From the NCBI GenBank assembly GCA_023078555.1, contig CM041199.1, positions 5,833,315-5,897,314 of the forward strand: a DNA stretch of 64,000 nt. The letters are read 5' to 3'. Position numbers and translations under genes: made by a program. Position 1 is the first letter of the stretch. Every line of letters begins with the position of its first letter. This document shows, piece by piece, positions 1 through 11,088 of the stretch. The stretch is from Ulva prolifera (Eukaryota; Chlorophyta; Ulvophyceae; Ulvales; Ulvaceae). Below the pieces are notes generated by a model. The model made no database searches. It worked only from the letters and a program-made list of their open reading frames with translations, and was not told the origin of the DNA.

Positions 1-244
1 AGGTGTCCTCACCCCCAGCGGCTGCAGCGTCTGCCAGTCCCCGTTCCGGAAAAACCTTTAGCCCACGGTAGATGCCCACGATCTCGGCCCTCCTGACAAG
101 ACAACATGTCCCCGCCCGGTTGCATGTATTAATGAAGCGGTCTCTCGCACAATGAGCACTCTGTCAGATTCCAAAGCCCGCTCTAAAGCCAACATGCATG
201 GGTAGGCGGTTGGGATACATCAGTTGTCAAGTGCCAAGCCGCAC

Positions 245-1519
245 GTTGAGAGCTGGGCCAGTGTGTCATCAGTGGACTTGCACACAAGCAAGCTGGCAGG
301 CACGTCTGTGCTTCCTGTGGCCATGCGCCCCCAGTGCGCGGATAGCTCATCTCCGGTCACAACCTCTGACGTGCACTTTCTGCTCAGCCAATCTTTCAGC
401 TTGTCTGTGTCTTGAAGCAGAGGTACCATGAGCTGCATAAGAGCCTTTGTGTCAGCGTCCAGGCGGGCCTCTCCTGCTCACACTCCCCACAGTTAAACCA
501 CTGCCACGTGCTCAGTGTTTCTTTCTCGGTGTTGCCAGAGACACACGAAATGAGCTTAGCGGTGAGATGTGTTGTGCACAACGGCCTCGCTGCGTTCAGG
601 AGAATTTGGTGTGTGCTTCCTAGCACACGGGGCAGCCGACACGGTCAGAGGAGTTGCGAAGTGCCGACACGTGAGAAGTGAGACGGACCATTCAAAGTCG
701 TGGCAAGCACCGAGCTATACAGCCCACCCAAAAGGGCCAATCTGAGTTCTGCGCCATCAACTTCGGCTGCTGTTGCACAAGGCTGCACACAGACGACACT
801 GTGAGAGGACCATTTATCCACAATTGCGACAAACCTGCTGGCGCTGATGCTGTAAGGTTGTCCCTTGAGACATCGCGATGAAGCAAGCATGACCTAAGCT
901 GATAGCCAAATAGGAGGAGGCAAGATGGGGTTTCTAGGACTGAATCAAGTGACGTAATGAGCAACATAAGGCCCGCACAGCAGCCGTTGATGCATGTTCC
1001 AGCAGTTTCCGTGAGTGATCCATTGCAAGGGTCCCAGTCGCAGAGCCGGGCAGGTAGCTTTGTCCGGCCTGCAGAGAACGCGAGCAATTGAACTTCAGCG
1101 AAGCTGTTCGCACTCTTGTTGACCAGTCTGCATTTCCGAAGAGATTGCAACCTGAAGCCTTCTTGACACGATGCCTGACGCGGTGCTTGAGCCACGGACA
1201 GTTGACGATACAGCAGCACACATCAACGCTGATGATAACATGTTTTCGATCCTGTCATACAGCTTGTTGATTCCAAAAGTATTCGCAACACACTTGGCGC
1301 CACATCCTTGGATGGTGCAGAATGGGATCCAGGCGCAAGCCTGCAAGACATATCAACTGGATTTCGAGAAAGTTTCCTGGGCGGGTTGAACAGTTTGCGT
1401 CCCACCTGCGTCTCTGGGCCCGTGGAATGCCTTGTGCATTGCTCCTGCTTGAGATCATATGCCAAGACTGACAGCCCAAACAAGAAGCCGATCGAAGCTC
1501 TGAAACCTAAACTGAGCAT
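245..1519 (-). CDS. Secreted Cys-rich protein, GPI-family copy A (3' end outside window)
   Basis: Four exons are placed by eye: 1519-1406, 1340-1152, 782-689 and 473-245 (phases 0, 0, 1, 2). Exon 1 starts at ATG 1519 and encodes a signal peptide (MLSLGFRASIGFLFGLSVLA). Exon 2 carries the Cys pattern ACAWIPFC...GC...KCVAN; exon 3 begins PCATAAEVDG; exon 4 contains KLKDWLSRKC and LLVCKST. Lengths of exons 2 and 4 (63 codons; 229 nt) are identical to those of copy B at 4460-6561, and all phases agree. Copy B implies two more 3' exons (a second Cys block and a GPI tail), which would lie left of position 1. I do not recognise the family; function is unknown, with a cell-surface or extracellular location inferred from the signal peptide. 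Donor at 245 is GTGCGG. Confidence 0.75.
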
Positions 1520-1578
1520 TGATTTGCCTCTTTACGGTACCGTGTGAAGCAGATGAATGATGTCAGGCTATTCAATGG

Positions 1579-2054
1579 TCAGCGGTCCCGACCTCTTGAT
1601 ACTTCGGGGCGAAGCAGAGGGTCCAGATCACGAAACATGTGACATCTGAACTTGGAGTATCCTTCCTTCCCTCCTGCCGCATGTTTGCTGCCTTCACATA
1701 GCCACGATCGCACCTGGCAGCTCGGTACCTGTGGCCGCTGCATTGCTGCATCACCGTCGACCGTCGACACCTGAGGCCAAATGCACATTTGCGTGTTAGC
1801 AGTGTCGAACAAGTTAAAAGGGATCGGACCATCGTATGGCAGAGCATAACGAAGCAAAATGCCAGATAGCTTGTGCTGCATCGACTCAGAAGGCGCAGGT
1901 AGCACCGCAGGAAATGCACCGCAACACAGCACATCTGCGTATACGCCAAAGTCCAGCCGTCAACCAACGCGCTGACGTACGTGTTTGCATTTGCTCCAGC
2001 CGTAATAGCTTCTATGTGGTGAGCGGCAGTCTGCGTTCGCGACAAACTCGCCAC
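1579..2054 (-). CDS. Hypothetical gene upstream of copy A
   Basis: An open stretch reads from ATG 2054 (MASLSRTQTAAHHIEAITAG) and, in a different frame, a convincing exon-like block includes SMQHKLSGILLRYALPYDGP and ends PQVPSCQ before a GTGCGA donor. A third block ends ...MFRDLDPLLRPEVSRGRDR with a stop at about 1579. The frame changes would need one or two small introns that I could not place with matching phase. No family recognised. It lies just 5' of copy A on the same strand but is separate, because copy A has its own signal peptide at 1519. Confidence 0.27.
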
Positions 2055-4459
2055 ATGTGCGCCACACCGGTATGGGTCATCAGGGACCCTGGGAGGTGTT
2101 TTAACTTCGGCATCCGCCTATCGCACTTTTGCACCCCCCCTGCCCCCCTTCCTTCAGCTTCCTAGCTGTCACGACCCATCAGATCAACCAGTGTCGCTCT
2201 GCCGAGTCTGTGCGATCGATTCGACTGCGAGGACCACTTCACTGCTGATGCAAGTGAATGCTGTGCATGGTCAGCAACATTGGCACCATGGCCAGCACTG
2301 GGATGTGTCAACGAGCATCAGCAGTCAGCTTCGCAGTTGAATAATGTGAGTCTTCGAACTATCTGCGGACAGGCCAGGTCTGCAGGCCAGGTCTGCATCT
2401 GAGTTCATAACTTCCAGTTGATCAGGCCTAACCACCCGCAAGCGGTGTTCGACTAGCAGGTGCCCTGAGAGAAATGGGATTCAGTTGCTTTTCCAGCAAT
2501 TCTGAAATTGAATATGGGCCACGGAAGGGTGTATGCTACACCGAGAACTGTGTCACTGTGTGCTGCACAGACAGGTGGTATGTGTTGGGCATGTTGGCCT
2601 GAATTTCGCTTCTCGACACCACGGTGCAGTCAACTTTCCCAAGATACTCTAATGTAGACACAGGAACACATACGTGCCAAATCCTCTTTTTGTGCCTTGA
2701 CTCTGCTTCTGCGTGTGCATATAATGGAACACCGGATCTGTGCGCACTCGAGTAGATGACATCCAAGGCTGCATGGCCGCCCTTGTGTTGGGGAGACTGG
2801 TGAACTCCAAGCAAGCAGCGGCGGCATTCAGTGCTAGCAGCATCCGTCACCTGGACTCTGAGTCGGAGTTATCAGCGCAGCGCCGGGAATGTGAACCGTC
2901 CACAGGCTGCCAGTCCGAGCGGCCAGAGCTGCCCACACGTGCTCCGCTATCATGGACACACCAAAGGTGCTCGCTACAAGTTGTCGGCTGGACTGCTGCA
3001 TGTCCAATGTCCATGTGTGGTCACTGCGATTGGGTACTGATGTATGCGGTTGCCTCGAGTGGTGATATTGCTGGTCTCCGCTGTGCTTGCGCGCCCCATG
3101 CGCAGCTGCGTCTATAGGGTGACAGGTCACAATCCCAGAGGCTTGGCAGCGCTGCGCATGCGGCTGCCATCTGCAGGCCAAGCGCTATCTCCATCGGATG
3201 AATGGCTTCAGCACCACGGTCCAAGGCATGGGGCCTGTGTTCTGTGACTTGTAGCTGAGCGACCTCACATGAAAGAACTGGCCTGATGCTGCAAGGTCTG
3301 AGGTCGCTGAAATGTAGATGCACCGAGCGAGAGGCGAGCCGCCAGAGATCTCGAGCGGACAGCATGCGGCCATATAGTACACGTGTTCCGCATTGCATCC
3401 CCCAGAACCAATCCTCCAACAGCCGGTTGTGTGCCTGGAGCCGCCCAGACTCCGATGTGTGCTCTGAAGCCAGGCAAGCATCTGGGAGCTGCGTGTGCAT
3501 GATGGGCTGTATAGTCCCTCGATGTGGGCTCCGCAATTGCTTAAGCAGGTCGCAGAAGCATGGTCATGCCTTGGCCCGATGTGCACATGCACATTCCGTG
3601 CACGCATGTGTGAGGATTTGCTTGAGGTCTGGTGCTCAGAAATTTCCAACGAACATCCGCAACAAATCGATTCTATGAGTCCACAGCGCCACTAGGCTGC
3701 TAGGAGTGAAAATGGCGACAGGGCTTGGGAAAGCTGAGAACATGACTGTGCAAATTTAATTCCCAGAGTACGGGCCATTGTATGATAGCCAGATTCCCAG
3801 AGCACCAGCACATACATTGACGCAATGCAGCACCAGCATTTTCAGCTGAGAATGTGGGGTGCCTGGGTGTGATACGCGTGATACGGTGCACATGGTCATG
3901 GCGATTTCGAGATAAACGCATGCTGCCGCTCATGCAGGAGTTCACAATGTTCATATACCACATGGTACATACGGACTTCTACGTCCACAGACAGCTCCAC
4001 AAATCTGGTGAAGTTCAGTGATTCATATATACGATTGCAGAGATAGCAGTAAATGCTGTAATGCAGCTATGCAAATCTGTCTTTGCTGTTTCCCACAGGT
4101 GAATTCTCTCAGTGTTTCCACGCCGATGATGCTTACATGCTTCCGAGCTGAATCGTCACTTGTCTGCAAGGACCTTCGCTACATGTAGACTGTCTACCAA
4201 AGAGACACCCCTGTCTGCTAAGAATGGGATTTTTGGAATGGTTGAATCTCAGCTCTGAGGCTGCTTCGCCCGTAGGCCAAATGCATGGTCATCCACAGGA
4301 CACACGTGTGTCTAAACCGCCACGCTGGCATGCGTATCTCGGGTAGATACATCAGCTGACTCCAGATTTGCTGACACTGGAACTCGTTGGTGGTAAGTTG
4401 TTTTATCGTGCGTCTGCCATCGTTTGGTTCTTGTGGTGATGAGTGAAGCTGGTGCATGT
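2055..4459. other. No gene recognised
   Basis: About 2.4 kb with only short open frames on both strands, including a minus-strand one at about 3649-3185 with no recognisable motif. TG/CA-rich, with frequent GCATGC-type words as in the other non-coding parts of the window. I see no RNA gene, array or mobile-element signature. Confidence 0.4.
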
Positions 4460-6561
4460 CTAAAGTGCCATCATGATCACGGAAATTATGATGGCAGCCA
4501 TGCAGCTGATGACACTTGAATGCGCTGCTGAAACTTCTCCCGCAATTGATACGCTAGTGGCTGATGCATCTTCATCCATGGCAGCCGTGGCTGCCTGCCC
4601 CCGCTGCAGTTCCACGTCCATTGCCTGGTCTTGGCAAGCAGTCTGCACAACTCATTGTATGATTGTAACAGCCACGTGCCCTGAACTAAGCACAGGCATG
4701 TCTTGGTGTCTGTTACAACATGCATAACAGCATGTCCCGCTTTCACTGCTCCACTGTGGCATTCCTTCTTGAGCTTTGCGACCTTGCAGCCATGACATAC
4801 ATATATATACAGGAGCTACAGCAAAGTGGTAGCTTCCAATGTGCCTGCTGAGCCTGCGTACCGCATCTGTGATGGCCACACATGCCTGATGTACTGTTGT
4901 CCAAGCTGATACAGAAGCTGCAATATCGGTGGATTCCAGGCTTAGAATTGGTGCTGCGCTATTCAAGCAAGCCTCGCTCATCAGCATTCCATCCATGCCG
5001 AGGCACTGATAATCTGCAATGTCGCTTGTGCCACATGCATCAGACTGCATGACATCAGCTGCCTCCCTGCATGAATGCTACATGTTTTCTCATGTATGTG
5101 ACCAAGGAGGCAGCTTCCACTGAAGTCAGAGTTGAATGAACGAGGTACAGCATTAGCCAGCGGGTTGACAAGCGGACGCTCTTCTGAACAGCATCGACCA
5201 CCAGTCATGAAATAATCATTTGAACCTCTGATCAAGGCTTCTCCAAACATAAGGAAAATACGGGAAGGGTGGTGCTGTGTCGCGTGAGAAGTGCTTACTT
5301 TGCCAGCATGAGAACCTTGTCACTAGTCGACTTGCAAACAGTAATGCTGGTTGGCATTTCGCCACTTCCCATATCCATGCTGTTCCAGTACATGCTCATC
5401 TCATCCCCAGATACCGTCGCTGTTTGGCAGTTTGAGCTCAACCAATCTTTCAGTTTTCCAGAGTCCTTCATCAGCGGCATGATAGCGTCCATTGTAGCTC
5501 TCTCGGCAGGATGCATAGTGGAGGTTCCTGGCCGTCCACAAATAATTCAGCATTGATCTCAAACGAGCCTGTGAATTCTTAGGTGCTGCGCCACTGCAGC
5601 AAGTCTTTCACAACGCAACAAAATGCATGCCATGGTAGGTATCAGACCTGCTCCACCAAATGCTTCAGCGAGCCCAGCTAAAAATTCCAATGCTGGAGCA
5701 GCGGCGTCAATTTCGGCAGAAGTAGCACAGTCCTGCACCTACCATTATAACATATGTACGGCATGACTGCATGCACGCTGTGCAAAACAGAGCCTGTGAC
5801 AGTGTAGATGATCACAAAATCTTCATCTGGCGTCAATGTCCAGACTGCCAAGCACAGGCCCCGTGCATCAGCACTGGGCAAACACGCATTCTGTATTGCA
5901 TGTGAGACGTACGCTAGCCATTTCAGAGGTGTCCAACATCCTCCTGGAATTCCTACCGACTCGATTGGGTCGCAGAGATGCCTCGAATGTTTTGAAGATA
6001 GATGGCATGTTGAATGTCGCACTCTGCAAGCAGGTGCACTGTCACATGGTGTTGGCACGCATCGCTTTGAAAAAGCATCGAAAGTGGTACCTGCAGCCTT
6101 CTAGACTGCGTGTCTCCTTCAAAACTCGCGCCTGTGACCATTGTAGATACCAGAGTGCACATCATGGATGACTGGTACACGCTCTCGAGGCTTTTGACGA
6201 GCTTGTTTTCACCAAAAATGTTGGCGACACACTTGGAGTCGCAACCCTCGACGGTGCAGCTCGGGATCCATGCACATGCCTGTGACATCACAGCAAATAT
6301 TGATGTCCGCTTCATGTCGTGCCGAACTGTGTCCTCGTTTCGACGCGCCAGGACGACCGAATGTGGGTACACAAATGCAATTGACACAAGCGTCGCACGC
6401 GTGTCCCAGCAAAGAAGGCAAGACTTTGGAAGTGCTACTGTAAGATGTCGCACTTTTGCTGCGGTACTTTGGTACAAAGGGCACACGGGCTCATCATGGT
6501 CATCCCCGAGGACAGCCCCGACAAGGACAGAACCCACTATGATTTTCATGAAAGTACTCAT
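4460..6561 (-). CDS. Secreted Cys-rich protein with GPI-type C-terminus, copy B (complete)
   Basis: Six exons spliced by phase: 6561-6454, 6279-6091, 5732-5648, 5527-5299, 5066-4862, 4642-4460, giving 999 nt and 332 aa with no internal stop. Order: signal peptide (MSTFMKIIVGSVLVGAVLG, residues 1-19); Cys block ACAWIPSC..GC..KCVAN; DCATSAEIDAAAP; a block with KLKDWLSSNC and VCKST; a second Cys block ending CLNSAAPILSLE...SAWTTVHQAC; then a Ser/Ala-rich stretch and a hydrophobic tail ending directly at the stop (CMAAIIISVIMMAL). A terminal hydrophobic stretch with no cytoplasmic tail, plus a signal peptide, is the usual layout of a GPI-anchored surface protein (inference). The upstream ATG at 6597 gives a longer N-terminus; 6561 puts the signal peptide at the start. 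Elicitins were considered, but the Cys spacing does not fit. Family unknown. Confidence 0.82.
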
Positions 6562-7329
6562 AATGGTGGTTTGTGACCGTTTCGGGGGAAAAGCCAAGTT
6601 GGGCTCAGGTCTTATGCGGCCTGCCAGCGCGGGTCAACACAAACAAACAGTATCCGGTGGGCGATACGGAGAAATCTGGGGGGTTCAACAAGGCCATATT
6701 TGTCATAGCTTTCGACGCTACAATCAATTTATTGGTCCCGCATGGCTTCGCGAGGAACATCTGTAATGACATGTTGGGCATCCGCGGCACCGCGTTGCAC
6801 AAATGCACGTCTAGCCACATTACCAGTCCATCTACGACTTATCGCGATGATGTAGCTGTCGCAGCGCATCATTTGGAATGTTCGACCCATTGTCTTTGCA
6901 ACACAGGGCCCCTGCCTCTCTGGCGTCGTCTTTGTCAGATGCAGCCCTGCAGTTATCAGCGGTCTGGCAAAAAATCTCTTGTGCAGAGCACCAGCCGGGC
7001 TCCACGGGCTGCCCTGAAGCGCATCAATAGTAGCACTGAGTTGTCATTACAGCAGCCCCATGTCGGCCTTACCCAGTCCTCACAGGCGAGGTAAGGCCGA
7101 TATCTGGCTGATGTAAGGACAACATGTGGATTTCAGGCATAGCCCCAGTCCTTGCGTAAGGCCTGGACACGGACACGTTTGGATAATAGGGATCAGTCCA
7201 AACGATATGGACGTCGACGGATCCTTACGATCGCAGTCTTTACTTGTTCCATTGCAGTCCTTACAAGTATGGACTGTGCTTGGAGTAAATATGGACTGTG
7301 TATTTACAAAGCAAGGATATCATGGAGTG
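6562..7329. other. No gene recognised
   Basis: About 770 bp upstream of copy B; its promoter would lie here, but no TATA-like or other defined element stands out. Around 7150-7310 there are loosely repeated words such as TATGGACTGTG and CAGTCCTTAC, too few to call a repeat family. Confidence 0.35.
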
Positions 7330-7384
7330 ACTGTGTTACAAGGACAAAGCAAGCAAGGCAGGTAGCACCGCGAGCAGCAAGCAA
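7330..7384 (+). repeat. 55-bp repeat shared, inverted, with 21022-21076
   Basis: The stretch TGTTACAAGGACAAAGCAAG and the following bases to about 7384 reappear in reverse complement at 21022-21076 with only a few differences. Both copies lie near retroelement-like sequence. It is probably the end of a dispersed repeat whose remainder is not conserved between the two sites. Confidence 0.6.
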
Positions 7385-7424
7385 GGGAACTGCACACTAT
7401 AGTATACGCAACAAGCTACACGTA

Positions 7425-7590
7425 GCACACACCAACACACCCACGCACCACCAGCACCCTCACCGGCCACAGCCACACAGCCACACACACGACCACACAC
7501 ACCCACAAACACACACAAGCATCCCACCCAACACCCACAGGCACACCCACACGCCCACCCCCACCCCGCCCACCAGCCAGGCGCAAGAGC
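7425..7590 (+). repeat. CA/CACCC-rich low-complexity tract
   Basis: About 165 bp made almost wholly of CACA, CCACA and CACCC words with virtually no T on the plus strand. The open frames that cross it (Thr/His/Pro-rich on +, Val/Gly/Cys-rich on -) are composition artefacts. Confidence 0.7.
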
Positions 7591-7696
7591 CCCGAAAGAA
7601 AGCACACGCAGCCAAGGCAGCCGAGCAAAGAAACAGCGAAACCCCTACAACAACCCCCGCCCCGGGGAGGCCCCCGCCTCCCCCAGCACAACCCCC

Positions 7697-7968
7697 GTCC
7701 AATGGGTTGAGGACGGATTAAAAGCTACCCCCTCCGTTTCAGGAGGTCGTGGGTTCGATTCTGCGTGCGCTTTGGGGAATCGAAACGGCCGTACGTGACC
7801 TCGCTTAGCACAGGAGGAGGCCCTGTGAGTTGCGTACGGTCGTCTGAGGGGGGGTTTCCAGGTGGTTTACCCCTTCGGCATATGTGGTCCCGTTAATTCG
7901 GAGTTGTCAATGTCCAATAGGATACGGCTCAGTAAATTCAGATTTACTTTTACTTTACCCACCCCGCC
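7697..7968 (+). mobile_element. tRNA-derived SINE (family B), full-length copy
   Basis: About 270 bp. The head resembles a pol III internal promoter: a degenerate A box near TGGGTTGAGG, a short anticodon-arm-like hairpin (CTCC...GGAG) and the B box GGGTTCGATTCT. A conserved body (CTTCGGCATATGTGGTCCCG, then CAATAGGATACGGCTCAGTA) follows, and the element ends in TTTAC repeats. The same sequence occurs in reverse at 50630-50898, and its 3' third at 52680-52767. Heads of this type with a simple-repeat tail are typical of SINEs mobilised by LINE machinery. A LINE-like remnant begins about 280 bp downstream on the other strand. Confidence 0.75.
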
Positions 7969-8249
7969 CAGCCCCTGCACACCACCCCGCCCACCCGCAA
8001 ACCCATACCCGCAACCCCTCAAAGTCCAGCCCAGCCTGCCCACACCACCCGGGTGCGCCCCAATGGCAGGCCACACGCAGACGCACGGGGAGGACAGCGG
8101 CAAAGCGCAGCACGCCAGGGCCGCCACTACGACGAAGCGGATGAGGCTGCGAGCGCACGCAGCGACGATCGCCTATCAGGCAGCCCGGGCGGGCGCGCAT
8201 CGCCGCTCAGGCCGGATGGCCTGTGAGTGGCGTGTGGTCATCGGACGGG

Positions 8250-9538
8250 ACTGCCAGCCCCGTCAAAACTGCCTTGCCCGCATGACGTGCCATCAGCGGG
8301 GCAGCGGCGTGCACCTGCCGAGCCACTGCGCGGCACAGCATCGTGGACAGGTCGTGCATCGCATTCTCCCAGAACAGCCGCCGCGAGGCTGCGCCCGAAC
8401 CTGCAGCAACGTCAGCCAGCCGGTTCAGGAAGACGAATGCGGCCGGGCCGATCCTCCCGTACGTCTCGTGAGAGAGTGGCACCAGGGTGAATGCGCCGGA
8501 GCCCGCCCGGCTATACTTGTCGTGCTTGCGCTGATCGGACTTCGCCGTGGCGGCGCCGTCACAGGTTGGCGCTGAGCGGACATTGGAGCCGGCCAGCGGG
8601 TGAGACACGCACACGTCGCCGATCACCGGCGCGCCGGGGAAGAACGCGAGAATGTCACTGCGCTCAGCGCCGCTGCGCGACCGGGAAGGAGGAGCCGAAG
8701 TGGCACTCCGGACGGTGGCCGACCGCTGGGACCGCTGCCCGGCCGCCGAGGGTCAGGGGGGTCATGCACGTGGCCCGCCGCCGCCGCCGCCGAAGCCGGC
8801 GCCGCTGCTCCGGGCTCAGCCGGGGTGGGCGTCGGGCCGGCGTCGGTGGCAGGTGCGACACAGGGGGCACACCCCGAGGCAGAGACAGCAGCTGCGTATC
8901 TCGAGATACATGACAGGAGGGGGAGCATGGGCGCCATGGGAGGGAGCGGGCGCGGCCGAGGCAGGGGAGGTGTCAGAGATAGGCTGAGCTGTTGCAGGGA
9001 GGGCCGGCCAGGGGTCGACCGCGGGGTGGGCGCGGGGCGAGTGCGCGCGGAGTGCAGCGGCGCCGAGGACGGCTGCGCCGAGGACCGCGGCGTTGGCGGC
9101 GGCAGTGCATGCGGGAGCAGCCGCAGGGAAGCTGGAGGGCAGAGCCTGGGCGCCATGAGAGGTTGCGGGCGCGGCCGAGGCCTGGGCGGGTGAGGGTTCA
9201 GTGGAGGGTGACGTGCGGGGTGCTGCCGGGCGTGCTGGGAGGCCACAGCCGAGGCCCTGCGGGAGTCTGCTCAGGTGCGGTTCCACCGCGGAAGCGATGC
9301 CGCTGCGCGCTATGACGCGGCGCCACGCCTCCACGAGCAGGTTGTGGCGGGGGGCCACAGTCCCCCACAGCGACTTGCAGACCAAGGAGTGGGTGCCGGA
9401 CTCCCCGCTGCGGCCACAGGGGCAGTCACCATCATCGCTCATGCTGTGGAGTGACGGTGTGTGGTGCATGCGTGTGTAATGTGCAATCGTCACCACATGC
9501 ATGCAGCATGCTGTAATGTCTCTCCACGGTGCATACAC
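8250..9538 (-). mobile_element. Non-LTR retrotransposon (LINE) C-terminal remnant
   Basis: Two minus-strand blocks match the region after the reverse transcriptase in LINEs. The 9440-9200 block has CPCGRSGESGTHSLVCK, a Cys/His knuckle, followed by RHNLLVEAWRRVIARSG and EPHLSRL. The 8650-8250 block has DILAFFPGAPVIGDVCVSHP, then VPLSHETYGRIGPAAF and FLNRLADVAAG. Between them lies a GC-rich, repetitive Ala/Pro-coding insert (about 8700-9190), and the blocks are in different frames, so the copy is dead. No RT catalytic block is present. Assignment rests on motif resemblance only. Confidence 0.55.
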
Positions 9539-9539
9539 A

Positions 9540-11088
9540 AAAAAACAACTGGAGACAAAAAAGAGCGCGTAGGATTGTGGGCACGCACGAATCCGGGCTC
9601 AATAGGTTGTATACTATACATGACCAGTTCATATCTAGGGACCCCAATTCATGTTGTATCATCAAACGCATCCATGTGCAACCTTTTATGACCTGGTTGG
9701 CGTGATCACAAATCTCAAGGGGGTTGTCAAGGTATACCGGCCACGCAGCAGCCACGACCTTTCCACGGGAACATTGGAGCATGTGCTGGGTATTCGCATG
9801 GTGCTGACGGCTGTTTGTGTGTGTCAGAATGAATGGAAACCCTCGGTGGCCCACCTCAGCGGAGCGACATGTGCTCAAAAGGAAAAAGCCTGCTAGCAAA
9901 GCTAACAGTTCCAAACCATCTGAAATTTTGTGAATGGGGTAGATGTGCCTGGGCGGGGGTTCTGAATATCCACACATCTTACAATCTCTACATACACAGC
10001 GCACTCGCATGCACACAAACTCATTCGCGCATCGTACCTTCCTCTATGTGAATATCAGCTGTGCCCAAAGCCAGACTTGAAACCCCCGGCGGTAATTTGA
10101 GGTTGTCCAGATGCAGCTGCCAGGCAGAAAATAGTAGTTCATGGTTGCTGTTCGAAAGGATCGCTGGTGTAGGTGACCTATGGGCATCTCTCCTCCACAC
10201 TCACCTAAGCCACTGGAGTAGTGCGGGCTGGAGATTGGACAATTTGGGGTCACTGCGTATGTGTGAGGTGGTCAGAGAGCGTAGCCAAGGCCCAGCCAGA
10301 ACGAAATCTAGGTTGAGATCTCTACCCGCCTTCCTCAAGTACAGTCACCACATCAGAACATCCATCTCGGATTCGCTCCCGAATCATTCTTGCCATTCAT
10401 CCGCCAACAACAATATACCGCTGAAGCTGATGGCAAAGATTATCTGTCTTCACGATCATCGCTGCAGACGTGGTGTATCCATCGTTGTACAGCATCTCAT
10501 TGTGTTAAGCGTGTACCTGCCGCAGCGGGCGGGTCACAGCGGCTGCACCCAGTGCCCAAGTCAAGCTCGTGTTCGTTGCTTCCTGGGCAGCGGACACATC
10601 AGGTGAAAACACACAGGCCCCGGTATCTACAAAGCGCGTGTCTTGCCTGTGACTTCTCACAGAACCCTTATACGTATTTTACAAATCAACTGGATAAGAA
10701 CATGAGCACGGGACCACACTCAAGCATGACATACTTGGCAACGCGAGGCTGCATGGCAGCCACACACCAAGGCACTGCACGGCTTTGACCATCAGCGAGC
10801 CTCTGGAACGGTTGCGTACTTGCGAGCCGCAGCTGCCATGCAATCACTCACACCCTGGACACTCCCGCACCGCAATGCCTACACACAGCCTCAGCGTGCT
10901 GCAACCAGTGGCTACCTAGCACTTGAAACAGCAGCCAGCCCATTGCAAATCACAGAGAGGGCACCACCTTCAAACCCAAAATCCATCTGCCCTCTATGCA
11001 GGCACCGCTCCAACCTGGAACCACGCCCCTACCAGCCACCAGCCAGTCTCTCCTCCTGCCTGGAAAGCCTGTCGATCCCACAACGCCA
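9540..11088. other. No gene recognised
   Basis: About 1.5 kb holding a 194-codon minus-strand frame (10016-9432) and a 181-codon plus-strand frame (10061-10606), neither with a recognisable motif or a plausible splice pattern. Probably 3' flank of the kinase gene and decayed repeat DNA. Confidence 0.35.

Noticed and set aside
4460-6561. Elicitin-like proteins and hence an oomycete genome
   Set aside because: The signal peptide plus Cys-rich layout is similar in style, but Cys number and spacing and the anchors KLKDWL and VCKS do not fit elicitins.
8707-9190. Ala/Pro-rich protein frames on both strands
   Set aside because: Composition artefact of a GC-rich repetitive insert within the LINE remnant.
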